From assembly GCF_047549485.1 (NCBI RefSeq), contig NZ_CP180191.1:1860001-1924000 (forward strand): a stretch of DNA of 64,000 nt, read 5' to 3'. The position numbers and the translations under genes are program-made. This document shows positions 1-9,400 of the stretch, piece by piece. This stretch comes from Piscinibacterium candidicorallinum (GTDB taxonomy: Bacteria > Pseudomonadota > Gammaproteobacteria > Burkholderiales > Burkholderiaceae_C). Under the pieces are notes generated by a model. It was not told the DNA's origin. It searched no databases and was given only the letters and a program-made list of their open reading frames with translations. Each line of letters starts with the position of its first letter. The stretch's first letter is position 1.

Positions 1-450
1 GCCAGGCTGATTCAAGCCGGTCACGCCGTCCATCCCATTGGGCAGCCGCTGCCCGTGCCAGTGGATGCTGGTCAACTCGCCGAGCTTGTTGGTGACAAAG
101 ATGCGGACGCGGTCGCCTTCAACCACTTCGATGGTGGGGCCAGGACTCTGGCCGTTGTAGCCCCACAAGTGCGCCTTGAACCCGGGCGCCATCTCGCGGA
201 CAACCGGTTCGGCGACGAGGTGAAATTCCTTGACGCCATTGTTCATACGCCACGGCAGAGTCCAGCCATTCAAGGTCACTACGGGGTTGTAGGGCCGTCC
301 GTTATTGGGCAGCAGCGGTGGCATGGTGTCCGGCTTGGTCTGCAAGACAGGCTCGGGTAAAGCCGCCATTGCCACCTTGCTTACCGAGGTGGCTGCGACA
401 GCGCCGCCAGCGACGCCGAGCCATTTGAAGAAGTTTCGACGTGTATTCAT
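1..450 (-). CDS. Multicopper oxidase, N-terminal part (runs off the window)
   Basis: The reading frame starts at the ATG read from 450 and continues past base 1, so only the first 150 residues are seen. Residues 4-11 (RRNFFKWL) form a twin-arginine signal, so the enzyme is exported folded to the periplasm. The first cupredoxin domain carries an HWHG copper-ligand motif near residue 136 (SIHWHGQRLPNGMDG), diagnostic of multicopper oxidases. Known relatives (CopA/CueO/CumA groups) oxidise Cu(I) in the periplasm. It lies 19 bp after the stop of a TolC-like gene on the same strand, so it is probably cotranscribed in a copper-resistance operon. The exact subfamily cannot be decided without the C-terminus. 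Confidence 0.9.
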   Translation of the reverse strand, partial: MNTRRNFFKWLGVAGGAVAATSVSKVAMAALPEPVLQTKPDTMPPLLPNNGRPYNPVVTLNGWTLPWRMNNGVKEFHLVAEPVVREMAPGFKAHLWGYNGQSPGPTIEVVEGDRVRIFVTNKLGELTSIHWHGQRLPNGMDGVTGLNQPG

Positions 451-469
451 GTGATTGTTTCCATCGGAT

Positions 470-1906
470 TCAGTGGGGTGCGGCGTCCGGTGCCGCAGCT
501 ACGCCAGCCAGTCCAGCGCCGGCTGCCATCGGCCTGCCGACGATCGTGGCGCGCAGCGCTGCATCTGCCAGCCAGAACTGCTCCTGGGCCTTGATCGCGG
601 CACGTACCGTGGCAATCTGGTCCCGGGAGTCCGCCAAGAGTTCAAACACCCCAATCAGCATGCCGTTGTAGCGAAGCTGGTTTTCTTCGGAAATGATGCG
701 TCTTAGCGGAACGATCTCGTCGCGATAGTGGCGTGCGAGCTCGTAGCTGGTTCGGTAGGCGGAGTACCCCTCGCGCAGGTGCGATCCCGAGTTACGCGCA
801 ACACCTTCCAAGCGGTTCATCGCTGCGAGCGTCTGTGCGCTGAATGCCGCTCGTTGCACGTCACCCCAGTCAAATAGAGGTAGGCGTACATCTGCCTCCC
901 AGCCACGCGGCGACGAGCGAGCCCCCGTTGCGCGGTCCGAAACACTGTTGCGACGAAGGCCGAGCTCCACATCCGCTAGGCTCGTCCATCGTCCCAAGCC
1001 TTGCTCGCGCGCTGCTACACGTAGTTGCGCTTGCGCTATCTGAAGATCGAGCCTGAGGCGCGTCGCAGCTTGAGCGACTTCAGCGGGCTCGCGTGGGGTG
1101 GCTGGCAAGTCAGGCAAACGCTCTGGCAAGACCAGCTTTTGGGCCTGTCCCTCGGTCAACCCCAAGGCGCGGATCAAGGCCTCACGGGTGGCAGTGAGCT
1201 CGTGTTGTGCGGTCGCCAGGCCGGCTGCCGCGTCCGCGTAGAAGGTCTGCTGGCGCGCGCGCGTGATGCGATTGAAATTGCCTGCAGCCTGCATGCGCTT
1301 GGCTAACTCTGCACTGGCTTGTGCACTGTCATGAACTTGCTGCGCATAGGCCAAGCTCTGCTGGGCTGCGACCGCACGGACCCAGGCCTGGCGCACGGTC
1401 GTCACGGACTCCACCACATCTGAGGTCAGGGCCAGTTGCGAAGCTGCAAGCCTCTGCTGCGCGATGGTCGCGCGTTGCGGCAGGGTGATGAGGTCTAGTA
1501 GCCCAAAGCTGAGCAGGCGACCGATTTCCAACTCGTCACCCACTGTCATGCGCTCAACTGCAAGCACGGGGTTCGGCAGGCGTCCCGATTGGGCTGCGCG
1601 CGCACGTTCAACCCAGCGGTCAGCAAGCATCGCTTGCACCCCTGGGCTATTGACCAAGGCCACCTCGACGGCAGCCTCCTGAGACAGGGGCTGCGCAAGT
1701 AGCTGCTCAGCGCGTTGCTTCAGTACGTCTGTTGAGGGGGTATCGCGCGCTAGGGTGAGCATGCCACCGGCGAACTCGCGTACTTGCTCATTGCTCGTAG
1801 CGAGCGCGCCGTCGATGTTTGGTGTGGCGCAGGCCACCAGGAGCAGCACAAAAGCAGCCGCGGCTGCCAACCGGATGGGGCGAGAGGTCTCTCTGAGTCG
1901 CGTCAT
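470..1906 (-). CDS. TolC-family outer-membrane efflux lipoprotein
   Basis: A 478-residue protein. The N-terminus has a hydrophobic signal ending in a lipobox (LLLVACATPN, Cys about residue 26), so it is lipidated like CusC/OprM. The body is rich in Ala/Gln/Arg helices with two repeats typical of outer-membrane efflux proteins, which form the trimeric exit duct of tripartite pumps. It overlaps the upstream small gene by 4 bp and is followed 19 bp later by the multicopper oxidase, so it sits in the copper operon. No RND pump is directly attached here, so its partner may be the pump at 6474-9596 or lie outside the window. Confidence 0.87.
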   Translation of the reverse strand: MTRLRETSRPIRLAAAAAFVLLLVACATPNIDGALATSNEQVREFAGGMLTLARDTPSTDVLKQRAEQLLAQPLSQEAAVEVALVNSPGVQAMLADRWVERARAAQSGRLPNPVLAVERMTVGDELEIGRLLSFGLLDLITLPQRATIAQQRLAASQLALTSDVVESVTTVRQAWVRAVAAQQSLAYAQQVHDSAQASAELAKRMQAAGNFNRITRARQQTFYADAAAGLATAQHELTATREALIRALGLTEGQAQKLVLPERLPDLPATPREPAEVAQAATRLRLDLQIAQAQLRVAAREQGLGRWTSLADVELGLRRNSVSDRATGARSSPRGWEADVRLPLFDWGDVQRAAFSAQTLAAMNRLEGVARNSGSHLREGYSAYRTSYELARHYRDEIVPLRRIISEENQLRYNGMLIGVFELLADSRDQIATVRAAIKAQEQFWLADAALRATIVGRPMAAGAGLAGVAAAPDAAPH

Positions 1907-2325
1907 CGCTTGGCGCCTCCACCGTGCATCAAGTGGGGAGCCTTCATTGGCTTTTGCGGATCGTCTGTCGACACACCGGGCGTTGAGCGAGGCGCAGTTC
2001 CCTCATTGCGCTCTCCATGCGCCTCATGCTTAAGGATGCTTGTACTGGGTGTCGTGCCTTCAGTTGGGTTTTGCGCTGCGGACATCCGCGCATACGCACG
2101 CCATCCACCAATGCGATTGACGGCTTCATTGGCTGACCGCCAGTCCAGCAATACGGGGTCAGCAAATCGTTGGTACTGCATGAGTGCCGAGCGGTACTCG
2201 ATTGCGCTAACAGCCGGGGCGGTTGTCGTCGGGGAGCTTCTCGACGGCATGGTTTGCGCGCCGGTCGCAGCAGCTATGCATATTGCGGGCGTGATGAGCC
2301 CGGCTCGGGTCAAAAAAGACGCCAT
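1903..2325 (-). CDS. Small exported protein of the copper operon
   Basis: A 140-residue protein that I do not recognise as a named family. The first 23 residues form a signal peptide (hydrophobic, ending ATGA-Q). The middle has a conserved-looking helical stretch (YRSALMQYQRFADP followed by LLDWRSANEAV). The tail is His/Lys/Pro-rich and could bind metal. Its stop overlaps the start of the TolC-like gene by 4 bp, which indicates translational coupling. Proteins of this kind are common just before TolC-like and multicopper oxidase genes in Burkholderiales copper loci. A role in periplasmic copper handling is inferred from context only. Confidence 0.7.
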   Translation of the reverse strand: MASFLTRAGLITPAICIAAATGAQTMPSRSSPTTTAPAVSAIEYRSALMQYQRFADPVLLDWRSANEAVNRIGGWRAYARMSAAQNPTEGTTPSTSILKHEAHGERNEGTAPRSTPGVSTDDPQKPMKAPHLMHGGGAKR

Positions 2326-2422
2326 GGTGTCCTCGATAGTGCTGACCCTCCGCGCGAAGGATCAGCGTCAAACAAGCATGTAAGGGGGCCAGGGCGCAGT
2401 GCGCCACTCGGCCCTGCATTGC

Positions 2423-2860
2423 TTACGCTTGTTTGGCTCGAGGTGGCTTTTGCGGGATCGCAATGGCGGCTGAGGCGAAGTCAGTCGCTTCAGCAGGCGG
2501 ATGTGACTCGGTACGCGGCAGTTGTGGAATGGCTGGCGCGTTGGGCGGGCCAGCAACACCGGCATGGCAGGGTGAACAGCTGCCACATTTGCCGAACGTG
2601 GCCTTCGCGGGCTTGTGCTCGCCCGGATCGGTAAGTTGTGCCATCTGGTGAACGTGCACAAAACGACCAACTTCCATCGAACCGGCGGTCGTCTCAGATG
2701 TTCTCGCCTCAAAGGCGTGAGTCGACTCGATCGGCAACACACGATGGGTCGTGGGATGCCCTACGCACAGCCCGGTGCCGACGACAGCGAGCGCTCGCAG
2801 AGGAATGACCACTGCGAGCAACACTGCAATCCACTGGAAACGACGTAGAAACCGGTTCAC
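2423..2860 (-). CDS. Exported Cys/His-rich protein, CzcI/DUF2946-like
   Basis: A 145-residue protein with a GTG start. Residues 1-25 form a signal peptide (Arg-rich start, hydrophobic core, ALA end). A KCGSCSPCHAG cluster near residue 91 gives a CxxCxxC motif, with several His nearby, suggesting periplasmic metal binding. This resembles the small DUF2946/CzcI-type proteins encoded at the head of metal-efflux operons. A MerR-type promoter (19-bp spacer) ends only 6 bp before the start codon, so the mRNA may be leaderless. It is 97 bp from the next gene downstream and probably heads the copper operon. Function is inferred from cysteine pattern and position. Confidence 0.65.
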   Translation of the reverse strand: MNRFLRRFQWIAVLLAVVIPLRALAVVGTGLCVGHPTTHRVLPIESTHAFEARTSETTAGSMEVGRFVHVHQMAQLTDPGEHKPAKATFGKCGSCSPCHAGVAGPPNAPAIPQLPRTESHPPAEATDFASAAIAIPQKPPRAKQA

Positions 2861-2866
2861 ACTTGC

Positions 2867-2897
2867 AAGGTAAAGCTTGCCCCCATGGGAGAGTCAA
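2867..2897 (-). promoter_or_regulatory. MerR-type promoter of the Cys/His-rich gene
   Basis: On the minus strand a TTGACT -35 box (2892-2897) and a TACCTT -10 box (2867-2872) are separated by 19 bp containing a CCCATGGG dyad. The overlong 19-bp spacer with a dyad is the hallmark of promoters twisted open by MerR-family activators such as CueR. No MerR gene lies next to it. Confidence 0.55.
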
Positions 2898-2967
2898 GAA
2901 CATCCGCGTTAGTTGCAGACCGCTCGGCCGCCATCTGCATGGTTGTCGACCGATCATGCACTCCCGG

Positions 2968-4329
2968 TTAGGGACTCGGTACGTCGGATGGCGCATCCGG
3001 AGTTGCCACGGAGAACCCAATGCGAACACGGTTTGAATCCAAATCAGCGATCGGTGTCCCACCATGCAGTACGGCAATCGCTTTGACGATCGCAAGGCCC
3101 AGTCCCACGTGTGTTTCGGCGTTCGCCTGCTCGCGACTTTGGTCCTGTGGGCCGCGATAGAAGCGGTCGAACAGCCGCGCGGGGTCGACATCCACGGGCC
3201 CTTGCACCGTGTTTTCGACAACGAGGCGCGCTACGTTTGCTTGTTGCTCCATGCGAATCACGATTTCACTCTCCGCTGGAGCGAAGCGCACAGCGTTCGC
3301 GATGAGATTGTCGATCGCGCGTTGAAGCAAACCGGTATCGCCGTACACCACTGCATCTCCGGCGACGATTAGCTCCACCGTTTTGCTGTCGGCCGCGTCC
3401 CTGTGCAGGTCGACAACGGGCAGCACGATCCCTCGTAGGGTCAATCGGCTCGAGGATCGAATGACCTCGCCGCGATCGGCACGGGCCAGCAAGAGCATGT
3501 CACTCACGATTCGGCTCAAGCGGCGCCCATCATGAACGACGGATTCCAGGACTTCATTGAGTTCCGCCGTCGTCCGGGGGCGACGCATGGCGACCTCTGC
3601 TGCGCCGAGCATGCTTGCTAGCGGCGTTCGCAGTTCATGGGCGACGTTTCCATTGAATCGTTGGAGCTGCTGTAGCGCTTCGTCAACCCCCTCTACAAGG
3701 TCGTTGATGACTTTGACGATCGGTTCTAGCTCGATCGGTATGCCTGCACTTGCACCGAGCGCCTTAGGCTTGCGAGCGTCGATGTGTGCAATCTGCTTGG
3801 TCAGCAGCGCGACGGGCATAAGTGCGTGCCGAGAAATCCAGCGCACAGAGCCGGCGGCTGCAAGCGCACCCGCAATCCAAATCATCAGCAGTATTCCGGT
3901 GATTCGCCTGACGAGCTGGCGATCTTCGCCATCGTCGATCCACATCGAAACCTTCAGCGCGCTGCCTAGTCGTTCGATTGGAAGCTCAAAGGTCGCCTGT
4001 GGTACGAGAGCCTGTAGGGCATCGCCTGCCTGGGAGCGGGTGTCTACGAGCGTCACGCCCTTCGGATCGACGATGACTGTTCGAATACTGCGCGGACCGA
4101 CAGCAAAGTCCTCAACTTTGTGCCCGAGATCCTTGAGGTCAGCCTCGCTGCGAACCTCGCTTGCGAGGTGACGGAGCAAGACCTTTTTCGATTCGAGCTG
4201 CTCGCTTCTTCGCTGAGCCAGTGACTCGTTGGTTAGCCAGAGGATGCTCAACGCTGCTGCGGCTAGCAGAGCGGCCGACTGAAAGAACAAGGCAGTTGAC
4301 AGCCGACGGTTCAGACTGACGGAACTCAT
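2968..4329 (-). CDS. Sensor histidine kinase, CusS/CopS type
   Basis: A 453-residue membrane kinase. Two transmembrane segments (about residues 14-33 and 143-160) flank a short periplasmic sensor. A HAMP-like linker follows, then the phosphoacceptor box NVAHELRTPLAS with His231, the N box (QRAIDNLIANAVRFAP) and the G box (GLGLAIVKAIA). It would autophosphorylate on His231 and pass phosphate to the response regulator encoded just upstream, whose stop overlaps this start by 4 bp. The metal-operon setting suggests sensing periplasmic copper or silver. The signal itself cannot be read from sequence. Confidence 0.9.
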   Translation of the reverse strand: MSSVSLNRRLSTALFFQSAALLAAAALSILWLTNESLAQRRSEQLESKKVLLRHLASEVRSEADLKDLGHKVEDFAVGPRSIRTVIVDPKGVTLVDTRSQAGDALQALVPQATFELPIERLGSALKVSMWIDDGEDRQLVRRITGILLMIWIAGALAAAGSVRWISRHALMPVALLTKQIAHIDARKPKALGASAGIPIELEPIVKVINDLVEGVDEALQQLQRFNGNVAHELRTPLASMLGAAEVAMRRPRTTAELNEVLESVVHDGRRLSRIVSDMLLLARADRGEVIRSSSRLTLRGIVLPVVDLHRDAADSKTVELIVAGDAVVYGDTGLLQRAIDNLIANAVRFAPAESEIVIRMEQQANVARLVVENTVQGPVDVDPARLFDRFYRGPQDQSREQANAETHVGLGLAIVKAIAVLHGGTPIADLDSNRVRIGFSVATPDAPSDVPSP

Positions 4330-5021
4330 TTCGACTCGCGATCCTCGATGACGTATCCAACGCCGCGCACAGTGTGGATCAGACGATTCGATAGGGGGGG
4401 ATCGACTTTCTCGCGTAGGCGCCTTACTGCAACATCGACGAAGTTCGTATCCGAGTCGAAGTGAATATCCCAGACCAATTCAGCGAGCCGCGTGCGAGAC
4501 ACAACCTCACCCACTTTGCTGAGCAGGGTCACGAGCAGCTTGAACTCCTTGGCGGTCAACTTGAGCTCGTTACCTCCACGGGTAACGCGGTGTGCAGGAA
4601 GATTCACAACGAGATCCGCACACGTCAGGACCTGCTCATCCCGGGGCACCTCGCTTTGGCGTCGTGTGATCGCGCGTAGCCGCGCGACAAGCTCCGAGAA
4701 AGCGAACGGCTTGACCAGATAGTCGTCGGCACCTGCGGCAAGCCCCTGGACGCGCTGCTCGACTGAGCCTTGGGCGCTCAGGATCAGCACCGGAGTGCGC
4801 TTTACGGCTCGGAGCCGTTTCAGTACCTCGATCCCGGCGATCTCCGGCAGCATCACATCGAGGATGACTGCATCGAATTCGAATTCAAGGGCTAGATGCA
4901 GTCCATTCGTACCTGTCTGTGCGAATTGCACGTTGTGGCCCTCTTCACTCAGCCCTTGACGCAGGTAACTGAGCACCTTCGGATCATCCTCAACAACCAG
5001 CACCTGCATGGGTCCACTCAC
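4326..5021 (-). CDS. OmpR-family response regulator, CusR/CopR type
   Basis: A 231-residue two-domain regulator. The receiver domain has the acidic pair EDD at 11-13, the phosphoacceptor Asp55 (VILDVMLP) and the Lys of VKPF. The C-terminal winged helix ends with the typical wing (HTVRGVGYVIE). Internal ATG at codon 5 (MQVLVVEDD) is an alternative start. It is translationally coupled (4 bp) to the downstream kinase. A copper-box-like sequence lies 13 bp upstream of its start, in the promoter region shared with the divergent exported protein gene at 5157. It probably regulates this metal island. Confidence 0.92.
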   Translation of the reverse strand: MSGPMQVLVVEDDPKVLSYLRQGLSEEGHNVQFAQTGTNGLHLALEFEFDAVILDVMLPEIAGIEVLKRLRAVKRTPVLILSAQGSVEQRVQGLAAGADDYLVKPFAFSELVARLRAITRRQSEVPRDEQVLTCADLVVNLPAHRVTRGGNELKLTAKEFKLLVTLLSKVGEVVSRTRLAELVWDIHFDSDTNFVDVAVRRLREKVDPPLSNRLIHTVRGVGYVIEDRESK

Positions 5022-5033
5022 TCAGGAAGATTC

Positions 5034-5048
5034 TGACAAAACCGTAAT
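5034..5048. promoter_or_regulatory. Cop-box-like operator
   Basis: TGACAAAACCGTAAT matches the copper-responsive CopR/CusR-type box TTACANNNNTGTAAT at all but two fixed positions. It lies in the divergent space between the response regulator (5021) and the exported protein gene (5157), consistent with autoregulation. Confidence 0.45.
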
Positions 5049-5156
5049 GATCCCGTCCGCGATTTGACGAGTGCCAAGGCCCAAACTGCGAACCACGTTG
5101 ATACACAACGTGTGCTGAACAGATCGCACAACCCCTCGCTACTTGGAGCCATCATC

Positions 5157-5522
5157 ATGAAGACCTCTTCCATCCTCGGTTCTGTCACGCTCGCTGCTGC
5201 GGCACTTCTCCTTCCCGGTATCGCCGCCGCAAGTCAGCCAATTCACCTGAAGAACACCGAACAAGGCTACGTCTTCCACCCGGACCATGCAGCACCTGCA
5301 AGCCGTGCTTCGGCTACCGGTCCGAAGGTGGGTGAAGTCACGCAAGACGGCTTCCGCTACGTGGGTGGCGATCAGGCGTGGCAACCTGAGTCGCACCGTC
5401 TCGTGCTGCGTAGCGGTCAGTGGGTGCATGCAGACGCCCTGAGCCACACGTCACCGCGCCCCTCGTTGAGCATGTCCGATACCGAGCGCCGGGCCCTGCA
5501 AGCGCTTTACACCAACGGCTGA
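5157..5522 (+). CDS. Small exported protein divergent from the two-component system
   Basis: The ATG at 5157 is chosen because a GGAG element sits 9 bp upstream and a clear signal peptide follows (MKTSSILGSVTLAAAALLL, cleavage near AAAS). The open frame extends upstream to 5064 without coding character. The mature protein is about 97 residues, with a conserved-looking block GFRYVGGDQAWQPE and a Ser/Thr-rich tail. No family is recognised. Its divergent position across a copper-box-like site from the response regulator suggests a copper-induced periplasmic protein. Confidence 0.65.
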   Translation: MKTSSILGSVTLAAAALLLPGIAAASQPIHLKNTEQGYVFHPDHAAPASRASATGPKVGEVTQDGFRYVGGDQAWQPESHRLVLRSGQWVHADALSHTSPRPSLSMSDTERRALQALYTNG

Positions 5523-5524
5523 TC

Positions 5525-5905
5525 TCAAGCTGCGCGCTGAATCGCCCCGGCGGATCCACCGCCGGGGCTGTTGCCGTTTGACTCGCGCAACGTTGGTCTG
5601 CAGGTCCACAGATTGGCGATATAGGTCTTCTGGGGGTCGTACTTGAAACCCTCCGGTACGCCAATCGTTGCCCGCCGCACCCGACCCGCTGTGGGAACGT
5701 CGACGACCGCAAATAGCGAGGTGGTCGCTGCCTCTGGAGCGTTCCGGCAGTCGGGCGTGCCGGGCCGACTGATCTCGCTCGGCGGGAGGATTTCCACAAT
5801 CCGGACCCGCTTCCAGCCATCGGTCCATGCAAACTGCCCGTCATAAACGGTGCAGCCCGCAAGACCGACCAGCCCGATGCACGTCGCCCAAAGCGCGCGC
5901 ATCAC
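5525..5905 (-). CDS. Putative lipoprotein of the efflux operon
   Basis: A 126-residue protein with a lipobox (GLVGLAGC, Cys18). Three further Cys are seen (CRN, WTC); the rest is not a recognised family. Its start overlaps the stop of the preceding small exported protein by 4 bp (ATGA), so it is the last gene of the RND efflux operon. Its last codons cover a GC-rich perfect hairpin (5544-5568) that may terminate both this gene and the convergent gene ending at 5522. Function unknown. Confidence 0.6.
   Translation of the reverse strand: MMRALWATCIGLVGLAGCTVYDGQFAWTDGWKRVRIVEILPPSEISRPGTPDCRNAPEAATTSLFAVVDVPTAGRVRRATIGVPEGFKYDPQKTYIANLWTCRPTLRESNGNSPGGGSAGAIQRAA
5544..5568. terminator. GC-rich hairpin between convergent genes
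   Basis: GCCCCGGCGG and CCGCCGGGGC pair perfectly across a 5-base loop, just after the stop at 5522 on the plus strand and inside the 3' end of the minus-strand lipoprotein gene. The following bases (TGTTGCCGTTTG) are only mildly T-rich, so termination is plausible but not certain. Confidence 0.45.
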
Positions 5906-6291
5906 TTGAGCTCAAACCGCGCGGTGACCGCGGGCTTGCCCGGTAGCGTAACCAGAGCAACTGCACGTGTGCCCTTGGCGATGTTGAACTGGCCTGTCGC
6001 TTCCATCCGGTCCGTCATCGGCTTCAGTTCGACCTCTTGCTTCTGACCTGCGGTGAGGAGAGTCAGTTTGGCAGTTGCTTTGCTGACATCGACCGCCTTG
6101 CCGTGATCGCGGACATGCAGGCTGACGCGATCGGGTTTGGCGACGAGTTCATAGTCGACGTCCTTGACTTCGGCGACAACACCGCCGTGCTTGGGTGAGT
6201 GATCGTGGCCCGATCCCGCAACAACGGCAGGCGAAGTCAGCACAGCGGCTAACGAGAGTGCGGTCATTACGAACGATTGCTTGAAGTTCAT
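5902..6291 (-). CDS. His-rich periplasmic protein of the efflux operon
   Basis: The start at 6291 (MNFKQSF) is chosen because a signal peptide follows directly (ending VVAG). The longer upstream frame is antisense or out-of-frame pump sequence. The product is 129 residues. Immediately after the signal is a His cluster (SGHDHSPKHGG), as expected of a periplasmic metal binder, followed by a compact beta-rich domain ending in FELK. It lies 182 bp after the pump gene and is coupled to the lipoprotein gene. Similar small proteins often close czc/cus-like operons. Metal buffering for the pump is an inference. Confidence 0.7.
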   Translation of the reverse strand: MNFKQSFVMTALSLAAVLTSPAVVAGSGHDHSPKHGGVVAEVKDVDYELVAKPDRVSLHVRDHGKAVDVSKATAKLTLLTAGQKQEVELKPMTDRMEATGQFNIAKGTRAVALVTLPGKPAVTARFELK

Positions 6292-6473
6292 GGCAGCTCC
6301 TGAAGAAATGCCCGCCCAGTCGGAGCGCGAACTGACGCTTCCATTGGGGGGCTGAATACGGCTTGACCACGGGGCAAGCCAGATGCACCGACCCGGAGTA
6401 CCACCCCGGGTCGGCATGAATTCGATGCCAGAGATCGTGGACATCGTTGTCAGCACATGCAGACCCCTAGCCA

Positions 6474-9400
6474 TCAGAACGCCTCGCTGCCGGATTGAGC
6501 GACGAGCTTTTCCACCGGCTTGCGCCCGTAGAGCCACACCACGGCGGGCGTGAGGAAGGTGTCCAGCAGGGTGGAGCTGATGAGCCCGGAGAAGATCACC
6601 ACCGCCACGGGGTGCAGGATCTCGGTGCCCGGCTGGTCGGCCTCGAAGAGCAGGGGCGCCAGCGCAAAGGCGGCCACCAGCGCCGTCATGAGCACGGGCG
6701 AAAGCCGCTCCAGCGAGCCGCGGATGATCATCTTCCGCGTGAACTGCTCGCCCTCGAAGGCGCACAGGTTCACATAGTGGCTCACCTTCAGGATGCCGTT
6801 GCGCACGGCAATACCCGCCAGGGTGATGAAGCCGATCAGCGCGGCAATGGACAGCGGCTGCCCGGAGATCCACAGGCCGATCACCGCGCCCACCAGCGCC
6901 AGCGGAATGTTGCCCATGATCATCAGCGCCAAGGTGCTGCTCTGGTAGCGGCTGTAGAGCACCAGAAACACCATGGCGGCCGAGACGAGCGAGAGCAGCG
7001 CGATCAGGCGGCTGGCTTCCTCCTGCGCCTGAAACTGGCCGCCCAGGGTGATGAAGTAGCCCTCGGGCAGCTTGAACCGGGCCGTGGTGCTGCGGATGTC
7101 TGCCACCACGGCAGACAGTGCGCGGCCCTGCGCGTTGGCGGAGATGACGATGCGCCGCTTGCCGTCGTCACGCCGGATCTCGTTGGGCCCGTCGGACTCC
7201 TCCACACTGGCCAGCAGCGCGAGCGGCACGCGCCCGGCTGGGGTGTCGATCATGAGGCGGCGCAGGCCCTCCAGCCCGCGCTCGGACTCCGGCAGGCGCA
7301 GCACCAGCGCAAAGCGGCGGTTGCCCTCGACGATCTGCGCCACGCGTTCGCCGTCGATCAGCGTCTGCAGCTCCGCCAGCAGCTTGGCCGGGGCAATGCC
7401 GTACTGCGCAGCGCGGTCGTAGTCCACCCGCACCTTAATCTGCGGCGTGAGCACCTGGCGCTCCACGTTGAGGTCCGTGATGCCGGGGATGCCCGCAAGC
7501 TGCTGGCGCAGCGCCTCGGCCTGGCCGCGCAGGGTGTCGAGGTCTTCGCCAAAGATCTTGATGGCGATCTGCGCGTTCACGCCCGACAGCATGTGGTCGA
7601 TGCGATGCCCCAGCGGCGCGCCGATGCTGATGTTGGCCGGCAGCACGGCGAGCTTCTCGCGGATCTCGGCCGTCACGGCCTCGGGCGCGCGCGCGCTGGG
7701 CTTGAGGCGGATGTCCAGCTCGCTCACGTGCACGCCCTCGGCATGTTCATCCAGCTCGGCGCGGCCGGAGCGCCGGCCCACGTACTCCACCTCAGGCACC
7801 GTGAGCAGCATGCGCTCGGCCTGCCGGGCAATGCGGGTGGACTCCGCCAGCGTGGTGCCCGGCATGAGCCGGATGCCCACCAGCAGCGTGCCCTCATTGA
7901 AGGGCGGCAGGAAGGTGCGCGCAAAGAAGGGCACGGAGGCCGCGGCGATCAGCACGGCCACGGCGCCGCTGAGCAGCAGCTGCTTGGGGTGGTCCAGCAC
8001 CCAGTCCAGCGCGCGCGCGTAGCGGGCCTTCAGCCACAGCAGCAGCCTGGGGTCGCCATGCTCCAGGCCCTTCATCTTGGGCAGCAGGTAGTAGGCCATG
8101 ACGGGCGTGACCGTGACGGACACCAGCATCGACGCCAGGATGGACGTGATGTAGGCGATGCCCAGCGGAATGAACAGGCGCCCTTCCAGACCCGGCAGCA
8201 GGAACAACGGCACAAACACCAGCACGATGATGATGGTGGCGTACACGATGGCCGAGCGCACCTCCAGCGTGGCCTTGGCAATGATCTCCAGAGAATTGAG
8301 CGGGTTCGGGCGCGCGCCCGGCGCATGCTGCGCGCGGTCCAGCTTCAAGCGGCGCAGCACGTTCTCCACACCCACCACGGCGTCATCCACCAGCTCGCCA
8401 ATGGCAATGGCCAGGCCGCCGAGCGTCATGGTGTTGATGGACAGGCCGAAGTAGCCGAACACCAGCGCCGTGACCACGATCGACAGCGGAATGGCCGAAA
8501 GCGAGATGATGGTGGTGCGCACATTGGCCAGGAACAGGTACAGGATCAGCGCCACCAGCATGGAAGCGAAGATCAGCTTGCCGTTGAGGTTGCCGATCGA
8601 GGCTTCGATGAAGCTCGCCTGGCGCATGGTGGTGCGCGGCTGTTCGATGCCCGGCGGCAGGGTGCGCGCCAGTTCGCTGAACGCGGCTTCCACCTGCTGC
8701 GTCAGGCGCACGGTGTCGGCGCCCGGCTGCTTCTGCAGGCCCAGGATCACGGCGGGCTGGCCGTTGAAGCCGGCGTCGCCGCGGCGGATGGCCGGCGCAA
8801 AGGTCACCTGCGCCACCTGCGTGAGCAGTACCGGCTGGCCGCGCACAAAGCCCACGGGCAGGCGCTGCAGATCTTCCAGGCGCGTGGTGCGGCCGATGTT
8901 GCGGATCAGATATTCGCGGCCGTTCAGCTCCAGAAAGCCGCCGGACGAGTTGGACGAGAAGCCCCGCACCGCGCCCTCGATGGCTTCGAGCGTGATGCCC
9001 AGTTGCGCCATGCGCGCGGTGTCCGGCTGCACCTGGAACTGACGCACCTCGCCGCCGATGGGGATCACCTGCGCAATGCCGGGGATGGTGAGCAGGCGCG
9101 GCCGCAGCACAAAGTCTGCGTACTCGCGCACCGCCATCGGGCTGACCTTGGCGGGGTCCAGCGGAATGGCCACGAGCATGATCTCGCCCATGATGGAGGA
9201 GATCGGCCCCATGGTGGGCGCCGCGCCCTCGGGCATCTGCTCGCGCACGAGCGACAGGCGCTCGGCCACGTTCTGCCGGGCGCGGTAGATGTCCGTGCCG
9301 AAGCCGAACTGCACATACACGAAGGACAGACCCACGCCGGACACCGAGCGCACACTGGTGACGCCGGGCATGCCGTTCATGGTGGTTTCGATCGGGAAGG

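Noticed and set aside
2368..2420. GC-rich dyad after the Cys/His-rich gene considered as terminator
   Set aside because: The AGTG-CGC-CACT dyad is short and has no T-run; probably transcribed through.
6292..6873. N-terminal extension of the His-rich protein frame into the pump gene
   Set aside because: The extension is out-of-frame pump sequence. The ATG at 6291 begins a signal peptide.
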